A stretch of 52,636 nucleotides of DNA, taken from positions 142,640 to 195,275 of the forward strand of contig VHZZ01000689.1 in NCBI GenBank assembly GCA_009801015.1, read 5' to 3'. This document shows positions 1 through 12,515 of this stretch, one piece after another. The notes below the pieces were generated by a model, which worked only from the letters and a program-made list of their open reading frames with translations, did not search any database and was not told where the DNA came from. A program made the position numbers and the translations under genes. Positions within the stretch are counted from its first letter, which is position 1, and every line of letters starts with the position of its first letter. Origin of the DNA: Silene noctiflora (taxonomy: Eukaryota; Streptophyta; Magnoliopsida; Caryophyllales; Caryophyllaceae).

Positions 1-149
1 TACAACCTTTTTTTTCATTAACAAAGTGTATTATCTTTTATTTTATTTGAAAAAGATATTTTAATCATATGTAAACAAATAATTAGACATAAAATATAGC
101 ATTACAACCAAGTTAATTACCCCGTTGCAACGCACGGGTATCAAACTAG
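1..149 (+). mobile_element. Helitron 3' end (cut by window start)
   Basis: The segment ends in a short GC hairpin (CCCGTTGCAACGCACGGG, 121-138), then about 8 bases and CTAG (146-149) followed by T. This is the 3' signature of plant Helitrons, which end CTRR after a hairpin and insert between A and T. The same layout recurs at 5088-5115 and 47733-47764. The 5' end lies outside the window. Confidence 0.6.
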
Positions 150-786
150 TTTAGACTATTTTGATCATTTTGTACTATTAATTTTATTTGTTTCAAAATA
201 CAATCTTTTTATAAATTTTTACGGACCGTCAGGTATTAACCATAAATGTGTTGGTTATTATCAGATCGGGTTATTTTTGAGCGGGTTTCACTCGATTTTT
301 GAGGTCGAGTCATCCTTTCACAGCTCAAGGTGCGGTTGTCTCAAGGGTACGACAGATAATTTAAGCATTGCAACATCACAGGTCAAATTTGGTACCCAAA
401 TCAAAAACAAAAACTCCAGAAATCTTCAGGACCCAAATTCCTCCTTCCAAGTTCCAAACAAGAAGTGAATCTAAATTTAAATCTCGTCATATAATAAGAC
501 TGTCTTACCCAAATTTCAGCTATATGAACGCGATGTTTGCAGTAAGAATACGAGTGTTTGAGAATACAAGCGATCTGGCAATTTTTTTGAATAAGAGTAA
601 CACAGGAACATCTCTTCCACTACCAATGAATTTTAAAGCTTCTACGATCCTGGTTACATGAAATTCCTACTTAGGATACCAAACGAGAACAACTATTTGC
701 AGGCGCTTCTGTTGAAAAATAATATCCTGAGCTAGTGATATAAGAAAATAGAGTTGCACTATGTAGTACGAAGCATTCCTCAATAA
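150..786. other. 3' flank of the MOG1-like gene
   Basis: AT-rich DNA downstream of the minus-strand MOG1-like gene. It should contain that gene's 3' UTR and polyadenylation region. Open frames at 277-468 and 368-661 have no recognisable domain or coding character. No repeat boundary was seen. Confidence 0.5.
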
Positions 787-3649
787 TCAAGCCTGAAAAA
801 GGCCCCAATCGTTTATTTTGAAACCGGTAACAGAAACCTTGAAAACCTCAGCCATCGACGTACGTCCTGACTGTTCAGCAGGCCTTACCGCTCCAGCTCC
901 AACTGTACCCGCACTTTCACTCAGTGGACTGCAATCAAAAGATTTTCAACAGTTAAAAACTGCCTTTAACTAAAGAATCATTCTATACAACATGAATAAA
1001 CCTTGCAGATGAGTATTAGATGAAAATTGTTTAGTAACACACTAACAGGTACTCCGTAACACCACCCGTACAATGCATTGAAGAGGTTTTATATGTAATT
1101 ATTTAGGCTTACTTTATAACAACGGGTTCATATGCAGTGATCAGGACATCAGTACCAGCTTCCTTAAGACGCAAATTTGCCAGATAAACCTGCATTCACA
1201 GATAGGCTTGCAGTTAAGAGTTAGATCCATTAAGTTCGTCTCCATTTGACTTAGGTGGGCAAAATTAATCAATTTCGACCATTTATTTCTCCAAATATAT
1301 GTAATTTAAAATGTAAAATCTGCCATATTTGACTTATCAAAATAGTTATCTTCATATGATTACTGAAAAAAGGTTGTATCTAGTATATATATCGAGAGAA
1401 TATCATGCAAAGTTTGAAATTGTTTTACCCTCAAAGTCAAATTGAAATAACGATATGAAGAGAGTATTATGAGTTATATGAGAGACGGAGGAAAATGAGC
1501 ATAAACAATTTACAGACCACTTACCCTCACTATATTCTGTGCTTCTCTCCCTTGCCTCCCCTTGGAGATAGCCTGCATAATAATGACAGGACAAAGCTTG
1601 ATGAGCTCATACGCTGGTCCGGTAAAAATAGGAAACAGTGTGGCGTCGAACAGACAAGTTCTACTAAATAACGAGCAGAACTGAAACCTGACAACAACAT
1701 ATGTAAATTGTTCACTACAAAACTCGATTAGTGGCAAACAAGTAAACTAATTGAAATCTAATAGCCTCAATCTACCAACTTCAGAAGGCATTTGAGTCCT
1801 TCCTGAAATGGATGCCTTCAAGGCAAAGTAGAGATAAGTCATACCATTTGGCCAACAGCAGTGGTTACAACAGCTGGCGTGTTACGATAGCTCAATGCGG
1901 GAGCCTCTATGACTCCTGACTGTTCAATTACCTGCAAATGAAAAATCGTCAATGTGTGTAGAACAATATCCTTCTAAAATGTTCCATCAATTTCTGGCAC
2001 TGGACCCAGATGATGCCTTCATGGTTTTATGGCAGACAAATATAAAAGGTAGAGGAATGAATGCTAACACACTGCCAATTTATGATAGCATTCTACGACA
2101 TTGATTAATCATATCAAGCATACTAGAATCTAATCAACTCTTAAATTAATCTCTGCATTATAATAAAATTACTGACAACAAAATTAATGCAAATATAAGA
2201 GGGCAATATAAGGCTATAGGATAAGTGGGGAAAACAAAAGTATTCCGTCAAAAGAACCAGAGCACCATCCCAATTTGATAGGGGGGAACTGAGATCAAGA
2301 CTCAATGGTCGATTTATAATAACGTCTTCCCTGATCCTCTCCTGTAAAGGGGTCAACTGCCACAGTGGTTTCAAGTTTCAACACCCTAGGACCTAGACCC
2401 AACTAACAGCGGACTTCAACTTCTACCCTGTAGGCTGTAGCTATAAACGGATTCTCAAGCACATCATAGCAAGTACAGGGTTTTCACTAAACTTGGTTCA
2501 TTTGAAATTCATGTTTGGTCTCCCTAATGCATGTGTTATTATTCCTACATCAAACACAGTAGCAGTCAGCAGAGCCAGAATACAAGATCTTGGGGGCCGC
2601 AAAAGTCAGTTTCGAGGTTGAGGCTGCAAAGGAAAGTGCCAGCCTCAATGCGAGTGAAAATATAATAAATATTGTGATTCTCAAAGTTATATATACAAAG
2701 TCGAGGAGGTTGGCTGCTAGTTGCCACTACTAACCCCTTAACTCCGCCAGGACCACCACTTAGTGATCACCCTCAACCTCGACAACTCCTATACCGCTAC
2801 TTGCAACATAATTTGACTATTAAACTTAAACAATCAATCAGTCAATCACAGAGATGCATACTACAAAATTCAGCCAAAGGAAATAAACAAAGCCATACTT
2901 ACCATGCCACCTTCGGCATCCTGTTCCGTAGCAAGATCTTGAAGGAACCATACAGCACTATTTTCATCAGTAACCTCATGTTTCAAGTCCAACAATTCAA
3001 CTATGATACTCTCGTCTCTATCAGGATCAGAAAAAGCTTCCTAGAATCACACACAAAACCCACATCAAACCAATTTCCATAAATCTTTTAAACACTCAAA
3101 AATGCAACCTTTTCATTTAAAAATATCCAAAAATATAAGATGATACTAAAATGATAAACCGAAATATTTACATAAACAATGAAACTCTTTCGCAAAATTA
3201 CATTTTCTACAAACAATTTTCATAAATACATAAATGGACAAACACAAGCAGGGTGAAATACTGAAAGTGACTGCAAAAACTCAGAAATTGGGAGGATATT
3301 TCCACATTAGGGTTCTTAATACGCGCCCTTAAGACACACGTTAGAAAAACCGTTAAACAAATAGAAGACCAAAATGAATCCCATGATTCAAAATAATAAC
3401 ACAAATTCAAAGAACCAACCTGGTGATCAGGAACTTGCCTGACATTGCTCAAATCCTACACAATTAAACACCAAAAAAGACAAGATTTTGATCACTGCCC
3501 ACAAAATTCAAACATTCATACTACCAAATTAAGTAAAAACATTAACAAAAATCACAAGAATTAAGTCAAATAACCTGGAATCTATCAGGGAAAGTCATTG
3601 AAATTGCACCACCAAACAAAGAATGCTCAGAAAATGCATCATGTGCCAT
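787..3649 (-). CDS. MOG1: MOG1-like Ran-binding protein (Ran guanine nucleotide release factor), 7 coding exons
   Basis: Coding exons on the minus strand: 3575-3649, 3420-3455, 2903-3040, 1845-1931, 1525-1572, 1113-1189 and 787-928. They total 603 nt, or 200 residues, with GT-AG introns and consistent phase. The protein starts MAHDAFSEHSLFGGAISMTF. LFGGA near residues 11-15 and the following VRQVPDHQE segment are hallmarks of the Mog1 alpha/beta fold. The C-terminus carries VTGFKINDWGLF, also typical of the family. Human RANGRF is 186 residues, so length fits. In yeast and animals Mog1 binds the Ran GTPase and promotes nucleotide release in nuclear transport; a similar role here is inferred from homology. 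The start has no in-frame ATG upstream in the leader. A leader intron (3676-3773) separates it from a noncoding first exon. Divergent from CUL3. Arabidopsis has one such gene, annotated Mog1/PsbP-like. Confidence 0.9.
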
Positions 3650-3850
3650 TTTCAGCAACCCAGAATTCTTAGTAACTGCAGCAACAACAAAAACAAATTT
3701 ATTTAATTAAGCTGAAAGAATGAAGATAAAAGGAGTTAAAGAATGTTCTTGATAATGGAGTTTGTGTACTGACCTGAGAAAATGAAGGATTTATGATGAA
3801 GTTGGTAGCAGAGTTCCAGAGACTGCAGAAAAATGGAGGATGAAGAGAGG

Positions 3851-3858
3851 TTTATATA
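3851..3858 (-). promoter_or_regulatory. Probable TATA box of the MOG1-like gene
   Basis: Read on the minus strand this is TATATAAA. It lies about 75 bases upstream of the donor of the leader intron (3773), leaving room for a transcription start about 30 bases downstream, near 3820. The CT-rich sequence that follows is typical of plant leaders. Assignment is by position and sequence only. Confidence 0.55.
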
Positions 3859-3974
3859 TGCGTGCTTTGATTAGCTTCATAATGACGCCCCTGATATCCT
3901 TTGTGCTTTATAATGACGCCAGTTTTTTTTTTTTTTTCATCTATAGCCTTGTGTTCTTTCATTTTTCCCATGTG

Positions 3975-4345
3975 GCAATCGGGTTAGAAGGGTTGGTCGT
4001 ATCAAGTCTAACATAACTTTTTAAGCTAAGTTGAGTTTTGCTCACTTGATGTGCCGAGTCGGATTGAGTTTGAGTCGGGTGATTTTCAAGTCTGATTATT
4101 ATTAATCTTTTTATCGCGATGTTTTAATTTTTTTACTAATAATTTTTGTTTTTGGCCATTGTTATTCATTTCCATTTAGATCAATCTTAAGCTTAATAAT
4201 TGTTTGATCATCAATCTTGTTGGTCAATATCGAGTTACGTTCATATCGAGTCGGGTTGGGTTATGGTTCGAGTCATTCAATTATTTGGTTATATTGAGTG
4301 GGCTCAAAATGGGTTGATTCCGGTTGTTGTACTTTCGGGATTTGT
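3975..4345. repeat. Degenerate GGGT/GAGTC-rich dispersed repeat
   Basis: Shares stretches with 24000-24540, including an 'atcaat..taagcttaataattg' word, a 'ggtcaata' word and 'ttcatatcgagt', in the same order and orientation. This marks two diverged copies of one repeat. No terminal repeats or coding capacity were recognised. Confidence 0.5.
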
Positions 4346-4621
4346 CAGGTTGGTTGTACCTTTTATTTTCTTACTTATTCCCAAATATCACGTTATATCT
4401 CCGTCAATTAAGTCCAATAATTACTTCCCTCGCACAATCCACAAACCTAAGCCGTAGGCTATACCACCACAGAAGAACACCCATTCACCACCTCCCATTT
4501 ATAAGCCATCATAAGTAAATCCAAGTTTAAACCACCCGCTACAACAATCGAAAACGACCAAAAAGACCTTTTTTTCACCATTTCTCTCTATCACCTATCC
4601 CACCTCACGAATTCCTTATTA

Positions 4622-5115
4622 TCTATACTATATAATTAAAAAGCTAGACTAAAGCATTTAATTTAATTCCACCATGGCATTAGCATTCAATTTAATTCCA
4701 CTTGGCATTTTCATATCCTAATAATTTCTATTCATTTTTATTGATTATTTAATTTATTTCTATTCATTTTCAAATTATTTCCTTTGATTTTGATTTTATT
4801 TACGGATAATTTTTTATGGAATNATTTNTCTATGTATGAGTCACATTTTAATTGGAATTGTTCTACACAATATTAAGATGATTATGTATATTTTTTATTC
4901 GGAATGTCAAATTTTTTCTCACATATAACATACATATATCACATGATTTCATCATTAGTAATGAATACTTCGTACATTTTGCATTTTTACCGTCAAGTTT
5001 TTCCAATGAACTTGATTTATTGCAGCATCCCCAATTTAAATTAACATGAATAAAAAAGTGAAATTAATAATTAACATTAAGACTATTCCGTGCATTGCAC
5101 GGGTGCTAAAACTAG
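4622..5115 (+). mobile_element. Short non-autonomous Helitron, both ends present
   Basis: Starts TCTATACTATATAATT directly after a host A. It ends with hairpin CCGTGCATTGCACGG (5088-5102), a short spacer and CTAG (5112-5115) before a host T. The TC start, hairpin, CTAG end and A/T insertion site are the Helitron signature. At 494 bp with no Rep/helicase frame it must move in trans. Its first 50 bases closely match the element at 47246, including a repeated 'catttaattt.attcca' word. Two ambiguous bases lie inside (about 4823 and 4828). Confidence 0.8.
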
Positions 5116-5681
5116 TTACTTGTCAAAAGGCAATTATTATTTATTTATTTTTATCATTGTTAATAAAAAAAAAATCTTACGAAGTGATTTAAAACTCAAC
5201 CAAACCTCTCTTCTCAAAATATTGTTATACATACTCACACAACATTAAAATAAACAATCGTAAAAATTTATCCAATAAAAATCACGGTATATTATCCAAT
5301 TATAAAACCACGCAAAGTAAATATCCATATCCGTCACAAAAATTTAAATGATCATATCTACTTCATAATTATTTTTTAATTATTTTTCTTCTATTTACGC
5401 CCGACACACCACTTCCCTCGTTCAAATTCCAAACCTCTCAATAATCCCCTTTTTTCTTTTCCCCGACAATCGATACCCTAATTGAAAAGCTAAACCCTAA
5501 TCCCCATCACAATCCAATTAAATTCCCTCTTAAATCTCAACTTTAATCCACAGATCTTCTCTTCGACATCTCTCAATCATGTCGATTTCGCAATAATCTC
5601 ACTTTCCCTCCATTTTGGGCGATTAAATTGGGGATTTTCTGGAATCGTGAATTATTAGGGTTTTATTTATTCATTTGAAGG
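5116..5681 (+). other. CUL3 upstream region and 5' leader
   Basis: AT-rich DNA between the Helitron end and the CUL3 start codon. The last 250 bases become C- and T-rich, as in plant leaders. The Helitron therefore lies about 570 bases from the CUL3 start. No distinct TATA box was chosen and no other gene is seen. Confidence 0.5.
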
Positions 5682-8600
5682 ATGAGTAATCAAAGGAAAA
5701 AGCCGTTTCAAATTGAGGCGTTCAAACATAAGGTGGTGGTTGATCCGAAATACGGCGATAAGACATGGAAAGTATTGGAGCATGCGATTCATGAGATTTA
5801 TAATCATAATTCCAGTAATCTTAGTTTTGAAGAGCTTTATAGGTGATTCATTCTTCCTTCTAATTAATTGATTTTGTTTTTTGCTCATTTATACAATTTA
5901 ATTGATGTTGATGATGTTTATTATGCACCCGGTCCGATCATTTGTTTAGCTTTGATTTAAATATCGATTACAAAGAGTAAAAAGGGTAAATGTATTGACG
6001 GGGACGTAGGGAGTACATGAATAGATTTTTTCTCGCACTTATAAGCTCGTCTCGATCATTTATAAGCTTTGATTTAAATATGGCTGACGAAGAATTAGTA
6101 AGGTGCAATTGACCGAGGCGGAGGGAGTAGTCGAATAGCTATGGTGATTTGATAACTGGGAAGTTGTGGAAGGTATATCGTATAAACCCTGGGAAAGAAT
6201 GGTGTATGATGTTCTGGGATTGAGGAAACGGTGGCAAAATGATCTTGTTGTAATGTGTGTAACATCTTAGTTGGACGTGTTTTTGAATGTTTGGCCAATG
6301 GCCATTGAAAAATCAGGAATTAACAAGGTGAACAGAATTTTGAATTGTAGCATGAGGTTGTGCTTCTGTTGTCGGTAATACTTGATGCTTTTGAATGTTG
6401 AGCAACCAAATCTTTCATCACATTTTTACCTGTCTATGCTGGATTGTTGGTCGTGTTTTATTCACCCTTTTGAACAGCCCATTTTGTATCGGTGACAAGT
6501 TGTGGTGCTTCTATATCCCACAAATCACCACTGTCAAAGTGACCAATGCATTTGAGCAGTATTTATTGTGATTGGACTCATCAGTTGATAGCTTTCGAGT
6601 ACTTGACAATGCCTAGAAACTTTATGTTTGGAAGGCTTGGATTTAGTTTGTGCAATGTTGTTTTTGCGGTCCTGGTGGGTGGAATAGCTTAGATTTCAAC
6701 CCTCTATCTGATGACCCCGTTCTACTATATTCGATGCCTGAAAAGGATTTGAATTTAATTGGTAGGCTCCAGATACTCTTTCAATCAATCTAGGTTGCCT
6801 ACCTGTAATCAGTGCAATCGAGAAAGTCATTGTTCATCATTTTGAGAGAAGCAAAGTCTGGTTTCTCTTGCTTATTCTGTTACAAACTCTTGGAAACTCT
6901 CAACTTTGGTTCCTATGATGTTGGTTCCATGTAACTTCTTTACCCCACCAAGCAACATCTGTTTAATCTTGTGGCATTTGCTTTTTGTATTCTTGTATGT
7001 TAATGTTCCTGTGGTGTTATTGTTTTTCTAAGTGTGTAAACAAAAGAAATGTCACTCTTATATTGATAGATATTTAAATATTTGGAGATGTTCTTTTTAG
7101 GAATCAAAACGATGTTTTCTTCCAGGGCATTAATTACAGAATTAACATTCAATTTGTGTGGGGAGTAAGGAAATTATTCGGGCAAGTGGCTAGAAATACT
7201 TGGAAATTGGAATTGTAAACTACGCAGGGTGAAGCCATAAAAGTGCATGTGCATAGTTAGAGTAGCTGCAGTTATACGTAGAGGGAGGGCCTAACAAATG
7301 CTGATTTGTGGTGGATTTAGCTTGTTATGTACTAAGATTTTAATCTGACTGCTTTTGTCATTACATACATGCTCGTTGGCTGCTACTCTGCTGAGTGATA
7401 GAATTACTCAGACAGTCAGATATCTTCTTGCTTATGAGAATAGCCGATTGTTTTCTCAGAATGGGGAGCTTCAAATATAATATGTGGATGAATGGGTGAA
7501 GGATTAGAGTATCTCTCTGCTTAGTTCATGGCACCTATGTTGAGTGATATTTTATAACTTTCCACATCGTTAATATTTGTAAAGAATAAGAATAATATAT
7601 TGCTTGGATTGTAGAAATATGATAGAAAAAATGATAAGTATGCTTGAAATTCTTTTGCTCTCCACAGCGGGGAGTTCTACATCGAAGTTGATATTAGGAG
7701 TAATATTTATCAACAAAAAGCAGTGCCATATTAGTTTGTATCTTTGTAGGGATGATGGTAAAATTAGAAGATATCAGATTTAGGCAATTAAGCTGAAATG
7801 ATAAAAGTAATTTGTACTCAATTAAAAGTGAAGGAGTGGGTTAAATGGACATTGCATTTTTACATGTGGGCTTGTGCTCATGCATCTGTAGCCATAATTT
7901 TTTGCTTCTCTTCGTTTCTCATCTATGCTCTTGTTTTATGCTTGCTACTTGTAGAAATGCTTACAATATGGTTCTCCACAAATACGGCGAGAGGTTGTAT
8001 TCTGGACTTGTGGCAACCATGACTACACATCTGAAAGAAATCTCAAGGTCCATAGAAGTGGCTCAGGGAGGCTCTTTCCTTGAAGAGTTGAATAGAAAAT
8101 GGGCTGAACATAACAAAGCATTGCAAATGATCCGAGACATACTGATGTACATGGACAGGACGTTTGTTCCTAGCACTCACAAAACTCCTGTCTACGAGCT
8201 CGGCTTGAACTTGTGGAGAGACAATGTTATTCACTCGAGCAATATCCAACCAAGACTTCTAAGCACCCTTCTTGATCTAATTTTGAAAGAGAGAACTGGT
8301 GAAGTTATAAACCGGGGGCTCATGAGGAACATAACTAAGATGTTTATGGATCTCGGAACTTCTGTTTACCAAGAGGACTTTGAGAAACCGTTTCTTGAAG
8401 TGTCTGCTAATTTCTACCAAATTGAATCTCAGCAGTTCATTGAGTGCTGTGACTGTGGTGATTACCTTAGAAAGGCCGAGAGGCGGTTAAATGAAGAAAT
8501 TGAAAGGGTTTCTCATTATCTGGACGTTAAGAGTGAAGAAAAGATAACTAAGGTGGTGGAGAGGGAGATGGTTGCTAACCACATGCTGAGGCTTGTTCAC

Positions 8601-9995
8601 ATGGAGAATTCAGGTCTGGTGAATATGCTTCTTGATGATAAGTATGAAGATCTTGGGCGAATGTATAACTTGTTTCGTCGGGTCACCAATGGTTCCAACA
8701 CCGTCCGAGATGTGATGACGTCTCATATCAGAGACACCGGCAAGCAGCTTGTTACTGACCCAGAACGGGTGAAGGATCCTGTTGAATTTGTGCAGCGTCT
8801 ACTAGACGAGAAAGATAAATATGATAAAATAATAACCTTGGCATTTGGCAATGATAAGACATTCCAGAATGCTCTGAATTCTTCATTTGAGTACTTCATC
8901 AATTTGAATCCCCGTTCTCCCGAGTTTATATCTCTATTTGTGGATGATAAACTCCGTAAAAGTCTCAAGGGTGTTAGTGAAGAAGATGTGGAGGTTGTAC
9001 TAGATAAAGTCATGATGTTGTTCAGATACTTGCAAGAAAAAGACGTTTTTGAGAAGTACTACAAACAGCATCTGGCCAAACGACTGTTATCAGGAAAAAC
9101 TGTGTCTGATGATGCAGAGAGAAGCTTGATAGTCAAGCTCAAGACAGAGTGTGGCTATCAGTTTACTTCGAAGTTGGAGGGAATGTTCACTGACATGAAA
9201 ACTTCTCAGGATACTACTCAAGGGTTTTATTCGAGCCATGGTGCAGAGTTAGGGGATGGGCCCACACTGGCTGTGCAGGTTTTAACTACCGGTTCTTGGC
9301 CTACACAATCAAGTATTCCTTGCAACCTGCCTGCTGAATTATCTGTACTTTGTGAAAAGTTCCGTTCGTATTACCTCGGGACACACACCGGAAGAAGATT
9401 ATCGTGGCAAACTAACATGGGCACTGCCGATATTAAAGCAACTTTTGGTAAGGGTCAGAAGCATGAACTAAATGTCTCTACCTATCAAATGTGTGTCTTA
9501 ATGCTCTTTAATAATGCCGATCGACTTTCGTATCGGGAAATCGAGCTGGCTACTGAGATTCCTACCATAGAGCTTAAGAGATGTTTGCAGTCTTTGGCTC
9601 TTGTTAAGGGTAAGAATGTTCTTCGAAAAGAGCCCATGAGCAAAGATATTGGTGAGAATGATTCCTTCTTGTTCAACGACAAGTTCTCAAGCAAATTCTA
9701 TAAGGTCAAGATAGGAACAGTTGTATCACAGAAAGAGTCGGAGCCTGAGAAACTGGAGACAAGACAACGGGTGGAGGAGGATAGAAAACCACAGATAGAA
9801 GCTGCTGTGGTAAGGATAATGAAGTCGAGGAAAGTTTTAGATCATAATAATGTTATTGCAGAAGTCACAAAGCAATTGCAGTCTCGGTTCTTGCCAAACC
9901 CAGTGGAGATTAAGAAGCGTATTGAGTCCCTCATCGAACGGGAGTTCTTGGAAAGGGATAGTTCTGATAGGAAGTTGTATCGTTACCTCGCGTGA
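5682..9995 (+). CDS. CUL3A: Cullin-3 (CUL3A/CUL3B type), scaffold of BTB-CUL3 ubiquitin ligases
   Basis: Two exons, 5682-5842 and 7955-9995, joined through a split Arg codon (ELYR/NAYNMVL), give 733 residues; Arabidopsis CUL3A has 732. The N-terminus MSNQRKKPFQIEAFKHKVVV matches plant CUL3 nearly residue for residue, so the start is firm. The exon 2 frame also runs back to an ATG at 7845, but that lies in the intron. Order: N-terminal cullin repeats that bind BTB adaptors (about 30-370), cullin homology domain that recruits RBX1 (about 380-600), and C-terminal winged helix with neddylation site VRIMKSRK (Lys about 677), ending KLYRYLA. CUL3 links BTB substrate receptors to RBX1 and E2 for ubiquitination, in light, ethylene and immune signalling in Arabidopsis. 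The gene looks intact. Assignment to A versus B is not possible here. Confidence 0.97.
5924..6130. repeat. Two adjacent Stowaway-like MITE relics in CUL3 intron 1
   Basis: Two units of about 90 bp, 5924-6014 and 6046-6130. Each begins with a 'gtc.cgatcattt.t..gctttgatttaaatat' motif and ends with a variant of 'gacgg..cgg.gggagta'. This is the layout of short Stowaway/Tc1-mariner MITEs ('ctccctccgtccc...' ends). Both are diverged, so old. Related fragments sit near 33692-33750 and 49389-49480. Confidence 0.55.
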
Positions 9996-10700
9996 GGGAA
10001 GTTTTAGTGCAGTTTACTGTGTCACTTTGATGTTTACTGCTGAAAATGGATTCAATGCTGTACCTTATGTTGATTAATGGGTCGGTTGCGCTTGAATTAC
10101 ACCCATCTCAATGGAAGTTTGAATAGTTTTCCTGCAATTTTAGGTGTTGATTTTACATGAATTTTTCTGTTTGGTCTCCTGATAACCCAAAGGGAGTTAT
10201 CTCGAACTGTGTTACTGTTGTAACTTGCAAGTAAAGTGAAAGTCTGCCTTGAGGAACTGGCCTGGTAGTCCCGTAATCGTTCTCGGAACACTCTTTATCC
10301 GTTCTAAAGGCAAAAACCTACAAGGCTGATACCTCATATTCCCTTGTAATATTGGTAGCTGTTTTTAAGCACACATGTATCGGTGCTACATTGCTGTTTT
10401 TAAGTACAGTTGTTTCAGTGATGAAAAAAAAAAGTACAATTGTTTCAGTGCCTTGTCTCTAAGTGGGAAGTCGGTTTGCTGGTGTATAGGCTCTAGCAGC
10501 TCACCTGTACCATTTAACACGTATCTGCGTGAGACACAAAATGAGACACGTGAGACACAAAATGAGAGTCTCAGACGTGAGACAGGAGGTACAAGTAATA
10601 GACCAGATTTCGCAACTCAGGCTGCCGTCTGTATTTGGGGCAATATATGTCTGATGGCTCATTTAGTTTTGCTTGGTGTTTTAGCGTATTCATAAATACA
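9996..10700 (+). other. CUL3 3' UTR and downstream DNA
   Basis: Follows the CUL3 stop and should hold its 3' UTR and polyadenylation sites. A small imperfect tandem repeat of 'gagacacaaaatgagacacgt' occupies about 10531-10585. The open frame 10375-10695 runs through this repeat and is not a credible gene. Confidence 0.5.
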
Positions 10701-12515
10701 ATTCAGATATTCGAAAGATTGCTAGAGCACTTGTAACTTACCAGACATCCTAATCGCCAACTCATCTACAATAGACGGATACTACTCAAATACTCAGAAG
10801 TTTTTTTTATTATTTTTTTTTTTATTTTAAATTTTACTTGAATATTTGTAACGACTTTCTCAATCAAAAATAATTAGGGCCGTTAAATTTTAAGAAATAG
10901 TCTGAATCTTTTCAACATGTTAAATTTATTTTGGTTCCGAGGGATTCCCAAGAGGCGAGTTTTACAAAAGATCACAAATAGGAACTTGTGAAGATTTGTA
11001 CTTCGGGAGTAACAGGCAAGAGTTCTGAACACGTCAGGTGCACAAACTCAGTTATTCATCATTGTTGGAACGAATAATGCCGCCACAAAAATCTCAAATT
11101 ACATGGAAAATCATAGATTCATCAGGAACTTCATCATCATTCTCGTGGGCAGTTACATCACTGGAAGAATGAATCATCCGAAAACCAAGGTCTGTGAGTC
11201 ATACGACTAAGGTGAGCGCCACGCAGACGGGATGGCATTCTGATATACTGCAGAGAAACAGCAGTTGTTTAGTTCAAGGGAACCTGCATATCCGGACTGT
11301 TAATTAAGGATGCATATTTAAAGTTCAATCATGTCTATCAGGTCGTCTCATCTAAACAAGCATTGACCAAGTACAGCACAACTGAAAATCAAATTAAGCC
11401 TTCCTAAAACGTTGATTGACATCTCAATTAAGAGTATTCAGTCCTATAAGCTTAATAAAAATCCCCTTAACATCGAAAACATTTGAAGAGATAACAGCAT
11501 AACACCCGCCTTTTCCGTTTCCCTTCTAAAAATCACTCCAAACATACTCTTAATGATAAATGACTGTAAAATTGTAGCATGAACCCTCCTTTCTCTCGTC
11601 ATCTCAGAAGTTCGAGATTCATCATACTGAAACTCAACATCTCTGCATCATGTCAGGCTTTAGCCATATTCTTATACATATTATCTCAATCTCATGATAG
11701 TGCATTATTGTTCTTAGTTCGTCTTGAATTCAGAATGCAAAATAAACAAATTTGTGGAGCATCAGATGTTCTTCATGGTACACTATCCCCTTCGCAGCTA
11801 GAAAAGAAAATATGTGAACTTAACTACTGATTTGTTCAATTTAATCTTCACCTCAAAAGTGTTTAGCCGACAGCAATAATATGGAAATAGTAGTTTCGAA
11901 AAATAAAATGTGACAAAATTTACATAGCATCTCTACATATATGATTATACGAATGATCAAAGTTGACAACTTTAGACAATCGCAATCAGATGAGAACGAA
12001 ATAAATAGGGTGGAAGTAGCAACAATTTCATTGAAATAGAAAAGAACTCCTAATGAGAGACAAGAGACATAAATATAAAACTAACCTGGACTTCTGGATA
12101 ACGAGGATGCACAGACAAATTTATACACAGGTTCATCAGATCTTTGCCATCTTAGGTTGAATTGCTGAGAGGTATAAAACCACACAACAAAATAAAAAAA
12201 CATCAAGAAGGAAAAAATGCATATTTACTAGTGAAAATGCTGCTGGTCAGTAAAAAAGGAGGAAAAAAAATGGCTATAGATGGTTCGGATAAATAAATAC
12301 AAAACCCAAAAACAAAGAGTCCCAAATGGCCAAATTCCTTCTTCTAAACAAGGAAACGCTGGTGATTTATTAGCTACCTCAATAAACAAAAACTAAATCA
12401 CTTGGAAATACATCCAAGTTCATAAAGAGCTTTAAGAGTACAACTTGTCATGCAAAGATAGAGAATAAATGAAAAAGGGCTATTACCATGTCAGGAAAAC
12501 AATCTTTCTCAGTGA
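10701..12515 (-). other. Intergenic DNA and possible spliced 3' region of the DUF616 gene
   Basis: On the minus strand, segments near 12107-12165 and 11150-11248 have exon character: acceptors (TCTCAG, CTGCAG), a good donor (CCAG/GTTAGT at about 12106) and open frames. They lie beyond the conserved stop at 12516, so they are more likely 3' UTR exons or part of an alternative C-terminus. The rest is AT-rich with no recognised feature. Confidence 0.4.

Noticed and set aside
4200-4518. Two overlapping open frames of 64-85 codons
   Set aside because: They fall in the degenerate GGGT-rich repeat and have no homology or codon character.
7845-7954. Upstream ATG that would give a 716-residue CUL3 with a different N-terminus
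   Set aside because: This part is intron sequence. The conserved N-terminus is encoded by exon 1 at 5682-5842 and joins in phase at 7955.
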